Positions 1-13,100 of a stretch of 64,000 nt of DNA are shown one piece after another. The stretch covers positions 5,820,713-5,884,712 of the forward strand of contig NC_092574.1 of the NCBI RefSeq assembly GCF_037975245.1, read 5' to 3'. A program made the translations under genes and the position numbers. Source of the DNA: Apostichopus japonicus (lineage: Eukaryota > Echinodermata > Holothuroidea > Aspidochirotida > Stichopodidae). Below the pieces are notes generated by a model. That model saw only the letters and a list, made by a program, of their open reading frames with translations, did no database searches and was not told where the DNA came from. The first letter of the stretch is position 1; each line of letters opens with the position of its first letter.

Positions 1-303
1 AAGAGGTATACAATGGAATGAAATTCCACTAAGAGCAAGAGAGGTAGAGACTTAAAATTCCTTGCTATGTTCTTAACACAAGACTGGGAAAGAAAAAATA
101 AAATATTTGAGACATTACTATCAAATTTGGTTTTCTTCTTGTGTTAAGATGACAGAACTCATTGTTAGGACTGCATTGTGGTTCTTTTTTGAATTTTTTT
201 GAATTAGCATTTCACAAATATTTTGATCTATTTCTAACTAATGAACATATAAATTCCATACACAGTGGCTCCAACTATGTGACATTTTCTGATGTCCCTG
301 CTA

Positions 304-680
304 TTAAAGGGTGTGAAGACTCGCGCACAAAGAAATGTCTCATGCCAGTAATCTGACCTAGTTTCGAATGAGGTGTAACAGAAGTGTTAGACACCACCAT
401 CGATCCCAGAGAATACACACACAGCTTGCTAAGGTCGGTAATTAGACACTAGTGTACAGTTAATACATAAAGCTATGGTCAATACCCACAACACAGTGTA
501 CATAGCAGGCTAGCAGCGATGGGCATCTCAGGTCTAGATAAAAGATAACAAGGTATCACGTTTCATTGCTGTCTGCATTTTGTAGCGACAAGAAGGAAAC
601 TTCACTTGCAAGCAACGGAAAGTTAACTTTTTCAGAGCGCGGCACGCGGTTTGGGGTGAGTCTTCAAGGATTTGTTCTCC
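304..680 (+). mobile_element. TTAA-flanked MITE, copy 1
   Basis: First of three copies of a roughly 370-bp non-coding element (others at 13879 and 44001). The left end is TTAA followed by AGGGTGTGAAGACTCGCGC. The right end, near 655-680, reads as a decayed inverted copy (GAGTCTTCAAGG). The interior has no credible ORF. Short inverted termini beside TTAA suggest a piggyBac-like non-autonomous element, but the family is inferred from the flank only. Confidence 0.7.
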
Positions 681-2115
681 ATAGCACTGAGATGTGGTCG
701 TGTCAACTTTTTGTCACCGAAGATGAAGATAATGTTATTCCACAGAAAATATTGAAAAGATTAATTTTAAATGGGATATGGATAATAACCTGATGTTACA
801 TACATTATTTCTGGAATAACCTGTGAGGATATGTAAAAACTAACTTGAAGTTAAAATTACTATCAAAATCTACTGGAATGATTTGTAGGATTTAAAAGAG
901 GACAGTAATTGTCAGAAAAGGGCCTCGATGTTTTGTGATTCGATTAATTTTTATGACAAAAAGTGAAAAGAAAACAACCAGATTGTGTTCACAATGACAG
1001 CTCTCATTTATTGACAAACAACTGCAAAAACTTCACACTTTTATACAATTACACTCCTACATTTTATATTTGAATTTTTATGGAAGACATTATATTACAA
1101 TGTCTGGTAAAATGTAAGTCCTTACTAATAAATAACACTTCAAACAAATTATGAAAACTTAACTTGGGAATGTGATATACTTCTTTCTACAAAGGTGTTA
1201 TCATTTATGAAAACATTATTACAAACAAGGGAATCTTGGACTAATTTATTACAAAATGAGCTGAGTAGCATTATCTTTATGTTCATTATTTTCCAAGCAT
1301 AATTAATGATCCTCAAATTGGCAGGATATGCTGAAGAGCTTCCAAAGACTAGCAAATCATTTCAAGCAGTAGCTTCATTGATAAACATTCAATCACAACA
1401 TCCAGGGCATTTTCAGTCCCTGGTTTTTTGCAAAGAGTAAAGCCTATGGAACTGAAGTAGCCGTTTATTGGTTGTCCTGATCAATATAAAGCTATGTTTA
1501 TTTGTATTTATAGTCCCTTTCGCCTACAGTAAAACTTTGATAATGCACACTGAACGAGTTTAAGTGAACCAGGAATGTTACCAAAACTGCATCTGATTAG
1601 CATATTTTTACCTTACAATAGGTGATTACAATAACTATAAACCTGGGTGCTTACCTTAACGAATAGTGATTGGGGAGGTCCTAAGTTTACAACTAACTGG
1701 AAGCAGTGAAATCCCTCTTTTGGATTGTAGTATATCAATGGTTGTTGATTTTATTACTACTTCAGACAAAATCATTCTTCCAATTTATTTCTTTATATGG
1801 ATCTGTCCACTGCTTGATTTTCCACATCAATTAATTTCAAAGACACCACACATTAATTGAGTCACGGAACTTCAGTCACAGAACCAAGACTAGGGTACAA
1901 ACATGGGTGGTTCACCAGTCCCTCCTGAGAGAGAGAGAGAAGGTAATGGAATTGCAATAAACATTAACCATCACTATTTGCTTCAGAAGATAACACTATC
2001 GCTGAGTGCTGAACTAGCCAGCTCATCCCTTCCCATACTCATCTTACTCTGCTCACAAAGCATTGCATGGCACGCATGTTGTAGTACCATCTTCATGCCT
2101 CGTGGAAAGTAAAAT
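681..2115. other. TXNDC9 downstream flank / likely 3' UTR
   Basis: AT-rich sequence with no supported coding exon. It lies downstream of the minus-strand TXNDC9 stop, so part of it is probably that gene's 3' UTR. Short open frames on both strands lack family resemblance or usable splice sites. A GA microsatellite sits near 1929-1942. Confidence 0.5.
1007..1012 (-). terminator. Candidate poly(A) signal for TXNDC9
   Basis: Minus-strand AATAAA about 1.1 kb downstream of the TXNDC9 stop. It is the clearest canonical signal noticed downstream, but use of this site is inferred and nearer variant signals cannot be excluded. Confidence 0.3.
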
Positions 2116-2932
2116 TCAGTCCAAATCTGAGTCTGAATCCTCGTCATAATCCCTCCCTCGGATGATTTTCTTGCTTTTCGGTCCTAGCAGATTAGCTTTG
2201 GGCTTGCCTGCCACCGGCGGTTCAGAGAGATTGCCACTGTAATCTATAACTCCACCACATCCCAACCGCCACTCCAGCATCTCCGTAGGAAAATCATCAG
2301 TCCCACCAAGATCACCAAATCTGTAGTAAAACGGGAAATGATTTGAACTTTGAAAATATTGAATTTTGAGAATCAAAAAAATTAGCTCATTTTTGTCAGT
2401 AAGAGAAAGTCATAGCTTAGATAGAGAGAGAGTAATTTACAATGTCATATCGTATGAGCACTCACCCTACGACATAATCCTTAGTTTTCCCTTCGAGGAT
2501 CAATGCTAAAGTTGGAAGTACAGTGATCTTCAGTTTCTCGGTGAGGAATGGCGACTTCTCTGCATCGATTTTCAAAAACCTTGTCTCGATGTGCTTATTC
2601 GCTAAAATGTTCATATGTTTGTCCACAATCTTGCATCTGAATGTGCTTTCTCTATAGAAATGACAGACAACTTTTTTGCTTTTTTTACATTCCTGGAAGA
2701 ATTCCTTTTCCCCAGGAACCTCTGTGTAGGTGCCGTGGCCTATTGCTAGCCACTCCCGCTTCTGTTCTTGGCCCTTTTTAAGAGCATCTAACCGCTTCTG
2801 TCGTAGTATGTCCATCTCGTCACGGTCCATGTGGTCTAACTTTGCAATCTCAGCATCCAGCTGGTTCTCTATCACCTCGGTGGCCTTCAAGACCTGCTGT
2901 TGTACAGCATTTTCCATTGCACCTTGGTTCAT
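2116..2932 (-). CDS. TXNDC9: Thioredoxin domain-containing protein 9
   Basis: Two coding exons on the minus strand, 2932-2466 and 2320-2116, joined through donor GTGAGT and acceptor TACTACAG. They give 223 residues, matching the family length of about 226. The N-terminal third is charged and helical (QLDAEIAKLDHMDRDEMD). The thioredoxin fold follows, with VCHFYRESTFRC, FLKIDAEKSPFL and the cis-proline strand VLPTLAL. As in the family, the redox CXXC is absent: a single Cys lies in STFRCKIVDKH. The exon 2 product carries TDDFPTEMLEWRLG and an acidic tail ending DEDSDSDLD. Family knowledge: the protein is cytosolic, binds the CCT/TRiC chaperonin and modulates actin and tubulin folding. An acceptor-like TTTCCTAG just upstream of the ATG (exon start near 2971) suggests a separate 5' UTR exon. 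The gene is divergent from PPME1. Confidence 0.95.
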
Positions 2933-2979
2933 ATTGTACTCTAAACTATCCTTTTCTTTCTTTTAACTGTTCTAGGAAA

Positions 2980-4128
2980 TAAGGAAAGAAACAATGATTA
3001 TTTTCAGTGAACGGTGAAATAGCCTACTATAGCCAAGCCGGGTGCCGTTCTTCTCCGCTAACGGTACTTTCCGCTGACAAAAAAAAACGGTGCTTTCCGC
3101 ACACCAAATTTGTCAGCGGAAAACAAAAGTTTTGCCAGCTGTGTGTTTTGAGGCACAGAATTGGTTACCGAACTGATTAGGTACATTGAAATGATTAGGA
3201 TGATGGAGACGGATAGAATTTGGCTGGAGCAGGAAAGAATTTGGCATTGTCTTCAGTTATACAAACCTTAGATGACAAAATTACAGTTCTTTACAAAACA
3301 TTTGTAGTTCATACAATAAGAAGCTTTGGCTTTGCATTACCTGAGCATAGTGATATTTGTGACAATGACAGGCATTTCGCAAAAGTAGTACTAGTAGTGA
3401 TAAGTTAACGTAGTCGACCGCTACAGAAAGGAACACATCAACTTTACGAGCCAAAATTAAGGCCCTTTCTTCTTAATTTAATTTCATACTATAAGCTATA
3501 TACAACTAAGAGCTTAAAAAGAAACAAATAACGTTATTATAAGGAATATTCATACTTGAATATCTTAAAATCAACTCGAGCGTTTTGAAAAACACTTCAG
3601 CCTCAGGATTATCGGTATCCAACTGATGGAGTGCGGAGTGTTTCACTAAAGGAAACACAATTTTTTATTACCTGTAATATATTTAGAAGAGTCCATAAGT
3701 TACGGTTAGTTCTTCTTTCATAACATGTTATTGTTTATATTCAGAGAAAAATGTTTTCATAATTTTATATAATGATATTAAGTCCGTAAGATGACCTGAA
3801 TTAAATTTGGTTAGATATTCGTTGGCAAATGTCTGCCTTATTTGTCAGTTCCCAAACAAAATGGGGAAACACCATTCCGTGCTCACTAGCACTAAAATTT
3901 GATTACAGTGCTGTAATGTACAATACTGTTGCTAACCAGTGACAGGTGTAGTTGAATGTTGTTAACTCGAATAGCCTAGGCCTAACCCCACTTAGACGTT
4001 AGAGAGTTGCTGTAGATTGAATAAGCCACAATATGAATTAAAACTGGGGGTTTTAGGTGCAAAGCAATATAGTTTTACAGTTTATAGTATAACTTAGGCA
4101 ATGTTGAGAGTTAGACTTCATATTCATA
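2980..4128. promoter_or_regulatory. Divergent TXNDC9/PPME1 promoter region
   Basis: Roughly 1.2 kb separates the two divergent start codons and contains no supported coding exon. Transcription of both genes must start in or near it, so it is a candidate bidirectional promoter. A perfect 12-bp inverted repeat, TTTCCGCTGACA at 3068-3079 and its complement at 3111-3122, lies on the TXNDC9 side. No TATA box or known factor site is claimed. Confidence 0.5.
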
Positions 4129-7100
4129 ATGTCATCTTTGGAGAGAAAGTTACTGATGAAATCGTTGGGAAGTACACTGCCTCCGATGCCACCTCCTGGA
4201 GTACCTGGAAGGTATGCTAGGCATTTAAGGCCATATTCAACCTAACCTAAGTTCTGCTTTCATTGAAAATTGGCAACTTAGGCCTATCCTTTAAATTGAA
4301 ATGCATCGGAAATTTGCTAGGCTAACCACATACTGTACAAATTAACAGTTGGTAGCCTAGAGGCTAGACTCTAAGCTTGTGTTAGTATGAGTTTTAGCAA
4401 ACACCAACACCATCTGACTCATGCAGTATCACTACTGTAACGTACATTTACAATACATGTACCGTAGGCCTAGAAATATTAAAAATGTTAAATGTTATGC
4501 AACCTAATGGTATTGATGGGATGTGGACCTGAATAACTGTATCTTACTTAACATAGCCTGAGTTTGTTTTCCATCATAATGTACTAACCCCAAGATTTAA
4601 TGCGAACTCAATACTGTGTCTGCAGTAAGTGTTTTCCTGAGTAATTTAGTTTGAAGTTAAAAAGATTAAAGTTAATTTTTGTATCCCCTTTTCAGTGGCA
4701 TAGCATAAGGGTAGAAGGGTATGGGCAGAGCCCTCCTTATTTTCAGTAAATTTGTGACACATTGTTATACTTCGGTATTCCTTTTTTAGTTAGTAGTTGA
4801 GTGATTATGCTTTGTTTGAAAGTTGTCCCTTTGACCAATTATCATTTTTGTCTTATGTTACTGTTTGCTTTCATTTTCACAGAAAGAAACGAAAAGGACC
4901 GCAAAGTAGAAGAAAGGACTATAGCCTGCTCCCTTGGAGTGACTATTTCTCCTCAGCCAAAGACTTAAAAGTTGATGATGATGACATATCCATACTTTTA
5001 CTATTTAAAGAAGGGTCATCTGTATTTTCCTAAGTATTTGTTAGAATGTTTCAAACTACTTGCATGTAGGCTCCAAGCATCCCAGGATGAAAAAGGACCA
5101 TTAGCAAAATAGTTAACATCTTTCCTCTTTTTAAATTTGTTTATAACTTTCCTGTCACTGGTATACATTTAACAGATTCAAGTACTACTGGCTATCGTTA
5201 ACAGCATCTTTCTTGTTCGTATTATGAGGTTAACTGTTAGTAATAAAATTGGTCCTAGATGCATATTGGTTCTAACTTGAAAGGTAGTCCACCTGCATGT
5301 CCTTTTCAAGGTACTTGTGTATAGAACCTTTATATCTTAAATTTTGGCTAAGTAATAGTAAGGAAAAAACCTGAATGACTTTTAAACACACCCCCTCCCC
5401 TCTCCCCCCCAAAAAACATAAGAAGATAAGTGATCATGCCAGAAAATGATTTGTTAAATTTTCAATAATAACTTTGACATTTTCCTGTTTCAATTTCACT
5501 CAAATTTATGTTTCTATTGTCCTTAATGGATTAACACATCTTCCATATATATGAGTGTGGCAGTGAAGGTCCTGTGGTTTTCATGATTCATGGTGGTGGT
5601 TTCTCTGGTCTGACCTGGGCAGTCTTGTCTGTAAGTACCTTTTGTGTACATTTATATTAAATTTTTATTTGTACATGTGAGCACTTTATCAATAGTTTTT
5701 CATAATTATTCTTCGTTCATTAAAACAAAAGTTCAATTGATGAAATGAAATTCTACACCACCAGATGTTTCAGCCAGTCATTGAATGTTATCTGTTGCAA
5801 CAATGAGCGATTTCCTCCAGCTCATGAAAACATTTAGGTTGCCAGCTTCACCAACTGAATTACTCTATAGAATTCAGGTGACACAAGTCAAAATGAACTG
5901 ATGATATGTGGATCATCCAGTACACTATGGCTCAAGTTTAATTTCTTCAAATTTACAGGCTACTTTGACTAAATTGGTGAAATGCAGAACATTAGCTGTT
6001 GATGTCAGAGGTCATGGAAACACAAAAACAAGTGAGGAAGATGATATATCAGCAGATAGACTAGCCAGGTAAGAGGAAGACTGCAGTAGATATTCATCCT
6101 AAATATGTCAGCAGGCGAGTAGCCAAGGGGGGGGAGGGGCGAAGGGGGCGACCGCCCCCACCCCCTTGAGCATATTTTTTTTGTGTACGTTTTCATGATA
6201 TTGCTAGTAATTTCAAAATAGAAAATGCTTAGATGCAACTTGCTATGCCTGGGAAGTGCCATTTCCAGCGATCTGGGAGGCATTTTCGGCCAAAATTTTC
6301 TTGGCCAGATTCCCAAACAAGTTGCGTTTCATGTCTTGGAGTATCAGAAAGTTCATCTGGTAAAAGAGAGTTAATGCCTTCAAAACAACCTTGTATAGAA
6401 TAATGAGCAAGCTATTGATTGAGCAGTTTCACCTGGTAATGTGGAATGCTGCTTTTTTATTAAGGTTCTGCTGCCCCTTGTTAGTCGCCCACACTATACA
6501 ACTGGAACATTCATTCAAGTATCATTCCATGAATCACAGTTTGGAAAAGTATTTTATTGACTTTCTGCCTAATTTTATCGCAGGGACATTGGAAAGATCG
6601 TCTCCACACGTTACAAGGATGAAACAGCTCCGCCTATCATACTAGTAGGGCACAGTATGGGAGGTGCGATCGCAATCCACAGTGCAGTTAAAAACCTGGT
6701 ACCCTCATTAGCCGGTATGGTGGTAATTGATGTGGTCGAAGGTAAGACTCTATGCCATAGGAATTTACGATAACGACCTTAATAATAGATTTGGAAAAAA
6801 AATTGTGGAGTAAGGATGTGGTTGGTACTGCACAGGGCAGCTAATAACCTGGTACCCTCATTAGCTAGTATGGTGGTAATTGATGTGTTAGAGAAGGTAA
6901 CACACTGTCATAGATATTAACAATAACAATTAAACAATATTTTGGAATAGATTTGAAAAGGGAGTAGGATAATATGGGAAGGAGGTATAGGGGGGGGGGA
7001 GGATATGGGGGGGGTTGCCTGCACAATAGCAACAGAAGTAACCACACCAACGTAACCATGTTTAATCTCTGGGTGATTAAAACCAGTTAATTGAAGTTAC

Positions 7101-10100
7101 CTTAATGCTGCATTTTGTATACTATGCTACAATCTTGTGGTAGTACACTAAGACTGGACCATTAATCGAAAAGATATGGAAAATAAAAACTAAAGGTGTT
7201 ACTCTTGTCCAACAAACTCACACCAGGAAAACTAAATTAGGTTTTAAAATCTCAAGGGTTTTGCAGGTGAAGGGCAGGTGAAGGGCTGGTGAAGGGCTGG
7301 TTGCAATCATATGATATCTTAGGTAGGTTCAGGGCTATACAATTTATATTACACGGTCATGGACAGAGTGACAAAGTTACATCCTAACACACAGTGCAGT
7401 GTGATGTACAATCACATCATATAAAACGCTGTCCTGATTCTTGATTAATGAACATCCTCATAAGCAAACTTGCTGTCCCGGATGTGTAACTTAGCCCTGG
7501 TCATTGGTAACTTGTCACGCCTACACACCAAAGGGTGCACAATTCAAACAATCTCTCCTGGGGCACCACAGTGCACCACAGCCATGTGTCCCCCGGGGGA
7601 CTTCCCATAGGGTGCAGCCGCAAACCGGCGCAAGCAACTATATGTACAAGTCACCTCGCAAGTCCCCATTTATACACCTGGGTGAAGAGAGGCAATGGAG
7701 ATAAAGCACCTTGCCCAAGGACACAACTAAATGATCTGGCCAGGCTTCGAACCTGTAATCCTTAGATCACAAGTCCACTGCCTTAACCAATTCACCACAA
7801 CGCCCTCTAGATTTCATCAAACTTATTGTTGGCATTTTCTTTTTCAGGAAGTGCTCTAGAGGCATTACAGAGCATGCAAAGTTTTCTGAAAGGACGACCA
7901 AAACAATTCCAGTCTATAGAGTATGCCATCGAGTGGGTGTGAGTATACTTCAGTTAAGCAACTAAAACCATGGTACCCCCATTGAGTGGGTGTGGGTATA
8001 CTTCAGATAAGCAACTAAAACCGTGGTACCCCAATTGAGTGGGTGTGGGTATACTTCAGATAAGCAACTAAAACCGTGGTACCCCATTGAGTGGGTGTGG
8101 GTATACTTCAAATAAGCAACTAAAACCGTGGTACCCCATTGAGTGGGTGTGGGTATACTTCAGATAAGCAACTAAAACCATGGTATCCCATTGAGTGTGT
8201 GTGGGTATACTTCAGATAAGCAACTAAAACCATGGTATCCCATTGAGTGTGTATGAATATAATTCAGATATGCAACTAAAACTGTGATACCCCTATTGAG
8301 TGGGTGTGGGTATACTTCAGATATGCAACTAAAACTGTGATACCCCAATTGAATGGGTGTGGATATATACAGTACTTCAGATAAGCAACTAAAACTGTGG
8401 TACCCCATTGAGTGGGTGTGAGTATGCTTCAGATAAGCAACTAAACCTGTGGTGACAACTTAAATAACATAAGCCATAATATTCAATGAACAGTCTTCCC
8501 ACCAGACTAGTGGATGTGGTAGGGTGAGTGAGGGCGCCGTTTGATCTTGTAAATACTAGTATGTTTCTATGATATGTTTCTATGATATGATTTGAAGTTT
8601 ATTCTTATTGTATTCTAGTGTATTCTAAACTATCGTAGTCAGTGAAGTTTGCAGGATTTTTTTTTCTCTCTTGCTTTCAGAACAAGGACAGGTCAAATAA
8701 AAAACCTTGAATCTGCAAGAGTGTCCATGATTGGTCAATTACAACCGTAAGTAAAAGATGCTATTGGCTGATGCTTCAAATCACCCACCCCACTTTTTCT
8801 TACTGTTTTACATAATTAAGGGATGAGATGCACATTGGTACAGCTGATCCCATCTGCTCAGTGCCAGCCCGATTAAAGCCATCTGTGGCCCTGAGGCAGG
8901 ATATCCCTGCCACCACCTCACACACCCCCCCCCCCCAAACTCATCAATTGAAAGTTGCTGTGTTTCTCATGGTAATTGTGTACCTATTCTTGTTTTTCAA
9001 GTCAATCACCATTAAAATATATTTAAATGTCTGAAATGCTTCTTGGGCATCAAGTCAATGATGACGTTGGCTCCTCAGTCCAGTCTTGAGAAAGTTTAAA
9101 TTCCAAAGTCCCTTCCAAGTACCCAATGAGATATATTCCAACATCATCTATTTCACATCAAATTACTTACTTTTTGCACGGCAGATATGTTCTTACATTG
9201 TCCAGTTGAGTTTTGTGTTACCCTTCCCTCACCCCCACCCACCCCCTACCCCCCACCCCAAGTTTAAATATAATTAAGAAACATTCACTCTCCTAGATGT
9301 TCATGCTCTTGTTGTTGATCATACAGAATGGACCAAAACGAAATGGCAGAGGGCAGCAGTCCAGAAGCTGGGACATCAATGGATGGTACAATCACAGAGG
9401 AAGGTGAAGAGGCTGCAGGAGAGACGGAGGTGAGGATGAGGGAAGGAAATGAAAAGTCACCTTATTAAAGAAATCTGTATTTAGTTCACTGTTGTAGATT
9501 GGATGGGGGGGTGTTTCGAAAGTCGTGGATGGCCCCCCCCCCCGCCCCAACATCTTCTTGTCATACCTCTATAAGTATATTGGTCTTCTTTGTGGGCCAA
9601 TCAATATTTTATGTAGAAATTACTGGCAGGGGAAAGAGAGTAATAATACTTTTGACTTGAATTTACTTTGACTGGAATAGAGTTAATGGTACAGATCATA
9701 TTTTTCATCCCCACCTGATAATTGTGATGTGTAACATAGTGGTTTCCTAATAAATTTCATATAAAGTGTAATCCTTGAAGTGGTTGCCAGGACCATTGTA
9801 TTAGGTAACAAATAACCCAGAGGAAAGCTGCTGGTATGAAGACAGTATCATTGGTCTTTACGTTTGAACATGAGCGACCATTCTTATCTCTTAGCATATT
9901 CATATATATTTAATATTATATATTTATATATTATTCTACCACATATGTTCCAGAATAAAACTGCCAATTTTTTTTTGGTTTTATTTTCAGAACCATGCTG
10001 CAGATACCGAGACAGTGCAACAGCCATACACGTGGAGAGTAGATCTCTCTAAAACTGAGCCATACTGGAAAGGTAACTCTGATTTATAGATTGAATGAGA

Positions 10101-13100
10101 AAATGTCAAGTTTTAGACATAAAACTTACCTCATTTTACAGAAATGCTTCATCAAACATGATAGTAACCTCAACTTATTTTAAAAATTGCCAAAAGTTTT
10201 CTTCAGCCTCAATTTCACCATGTAGCCTCCTTTTAGTTGTGGATGATTTTTTTTATCCCTGGTTGCCACCCCCCAACCCAATCCCAGACTATCTGTCTAT
10301 GCTGTTGGAAATATAGAATGGAGGGAGTGGCTGCAAGGCCAAGTTGCCGAGTGGATCGCTTGGAAAAATCTCGGAAGAAAGATCCCTCTTGTCCCATTCA
10401 CAAATTTACCACTATCGAATCTAAAACTGTAAATATTAATCACGGCAAGGAGAAGGCGGCATTTGATCTTTTTTATCCCTGATGGAAAAGCTACTCCTGT
10501 CATTGCTTGTAAGCATGAAGAATCTTCTTCATGGTGTTGTGGATGATGCATCTTAATTGTGGATGATGCCAAGTTGGATATTAATATCAAAATGTTGTTA
10601 ATTAAGTTATTTCATTTCTTTGATTTTGATTTTTTCTTTGATTTTTGATTTTTTTTTATTTCATTTAAGATGATGCATCTTAATTGTGGATGATGCTAAC
10701 TTGGATATTAATATCAAAATGTTGTTAATTAAGTTATTTCATTTCTTTGATTTTGATTTTTTCTTTGATTTTTGATTTTTTTTTATTTCATTTAAGATGA
10801 TGCATCTTAATTGTGGATGATGCTAACTTGAATATTAATATCAAACTGTTGTTAATTAAGTTATTTCATTTCTTTGATTTTGATTTGATTTGATATGATT
10901 TTGATTTGATTTTTTTTTTTATTTAAGATGATGCATTTTAAGTGTGGATGATGCTAACTTGGATATTAATATCAAAATGTTGTTAATTAAGTTATTCCAT
11001 TTCTTTCTCCTTTTCCAGGATGGTTTCAGGGTATGTCTAATCTCTTCCTGTCTGTTCCAGTCCCTAAGATGTTACTACTAGCAGGTAAAAATTTGCCCCT
11101 CTTTTCATATTCTACAAAAGCTAAGGCTAGCTGTCTGTCTGTCTGTCTGTCACTCTGTCTGTCACTGATGTTTTTTTTTCCTCAAAGTTTACTATTCATT
11201 GATTACAATGTATTTGTGAACAGGAAATTGGCATACATTTCGTACCATGCTACTCAAATACAACTGTATCCCTGATTGGATAACTGTCAGGAGTGAATCT
11301 AGGATTTTAACAACCCTCCTTCCCCACCCCCCCCCCCTCCCACCACCCACTGCCCTGTTCCATATTTTTGTCTCTCTACCGCCACCAACATATTCCTATT
11401 TTATACCACAATTTTGGAAGACAAAAACTTAGCTGATGTTACTAGCATTTCTTTTTTGAGGATCTAGGGGTGCATGTATCTTATAAAAGCTCTCTTTCCT
11501 CTCTAGGTGTTGACAGGTTGGATAAAGATCTTGCCATTGGTCATATGCAGGGAAAGTTCCAGATGCAGGTCTTATCTAACTGTGGCCATACCATGCAGGA
11601 AGACCAACCACAAAAGGTGATATTGAGACCTCACCATTGTCATACAGTCTAGCATTTAGCCCAGTTTATACACTCCTGACAAATTTGTTTTCTGGGTCTG
11701 AAATTACTAGCCAGATTATCTGGGTGTTTTTTCTTGATTAATTTATTTTCTTGATTAATTTTCTTGATTTTCTTGATTTTTTTATATATTTTTTTTCTAT
11801 ATTTTCTTTATTAATTATTAATTTCTTTATTGATTTCTTATTAATTTCTTTATTTGTGACAGTGGCTTGCTTATAAACCAAATAAACTGAAGATATATGG
11901 TGCTCATTTTACCTGTAGCGATACTGCCATGAGTGATGGATTTATATATCCATTTGAATAACTTTTATAATATTTATCCATTTAAATAATTTATTTGTTT
12001 CTGTGTGAATTGTGACTACCCCTATTGCAACTACCGATTCTGACAAAACCAACACACGAATTAAACTATAAGTCACTGAACGTTATCAGGTTTATTTTTT
12101 AATAATATATTCATATTTCATATTGATACAGGTAGCCGAGGCTATCGCAACTTTCCTCCTGAGGCACAAGATGACAGAAGCTCTCAGTGGATTTGAAAGG
12201 TAAAGCTGAAATGTTGTATGCTGCATGAAAACCAGGTTGAATTTTTAACTCTGGATCGGGAAAAAACTTGATGTGATGTAAATGTTATGGTCAGAGTGAA
12301 TGTAAGTGCTTGCATCAAAAAAAGGCAAAAACCAAGCATGTGGAGTTGAACCCTGGCTGCCCAAAGTAAAGGTTGGCTTCTCACCTTGGAGCAAACCATA
12401 TTTTAGAAACAGATGTTCCAGATGGAATATTTGTTTAAACTTTTAGTTTGACATCTTGAAAATTTCTAATTTGCTGCTTTGAGATGGGTAGGCATTCATA
12501 TTTTGAATAAAATTTCTGGAAATTTAAGAGTAAAAAGCAAATGTTGCTTTCACGAATGACAGCTTGATGTAAATAAGAAACATTTTAGATGCAACTAATC
12601 TTATAAAAAAATATGACTTCATATCTTCAAGGAGTTGGGCAGCTTATTAATTATTTTGTGCAAATTTGTTGGTTGCTTAATTCTTTTATGTGACATTATC
12701 GATACAAGTAAACACACAGGACACAGTAATCTTATAGCAGCTGAGTGTGCTTGTGTAGAATCACTCTTAATATCTCCTGCTACAGAAATATGCTGAGTTT
12801 GTTGCACCCTACATGGAATCAGAAGTTTAATTTCTTGACAAATTGTGTTCCTTTCAACACCCAATATCGGCGTCACTTTGCACTTTTCATAACATGTATG
12901 AAGCAGCCTGTTGGGACAGTTTCCTAATGCTAATACCACACTATACTGTCTTCTCTTACGATGCTTCAAAGCACTTGTACTGACAGTATAAACAGTTTCT
13001 AATCTTTATCGGATAGGAACATGAATATGGAGACTGCTTTGTACATACTGACATCACAAGTCCTTTTGAAGTAAGACTTCAAAGTTCAGTGTAGGATAGA

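Noticed and set aside
8172-8408. Minus-strand open frame with repeated GYHSFSCLSEV-type peptide
   Set aside because: It is the 52-bp minisatellite read in antisense. Unit lengths of 52-53 bp do not preserve a frame and there is no start or family resemblance.
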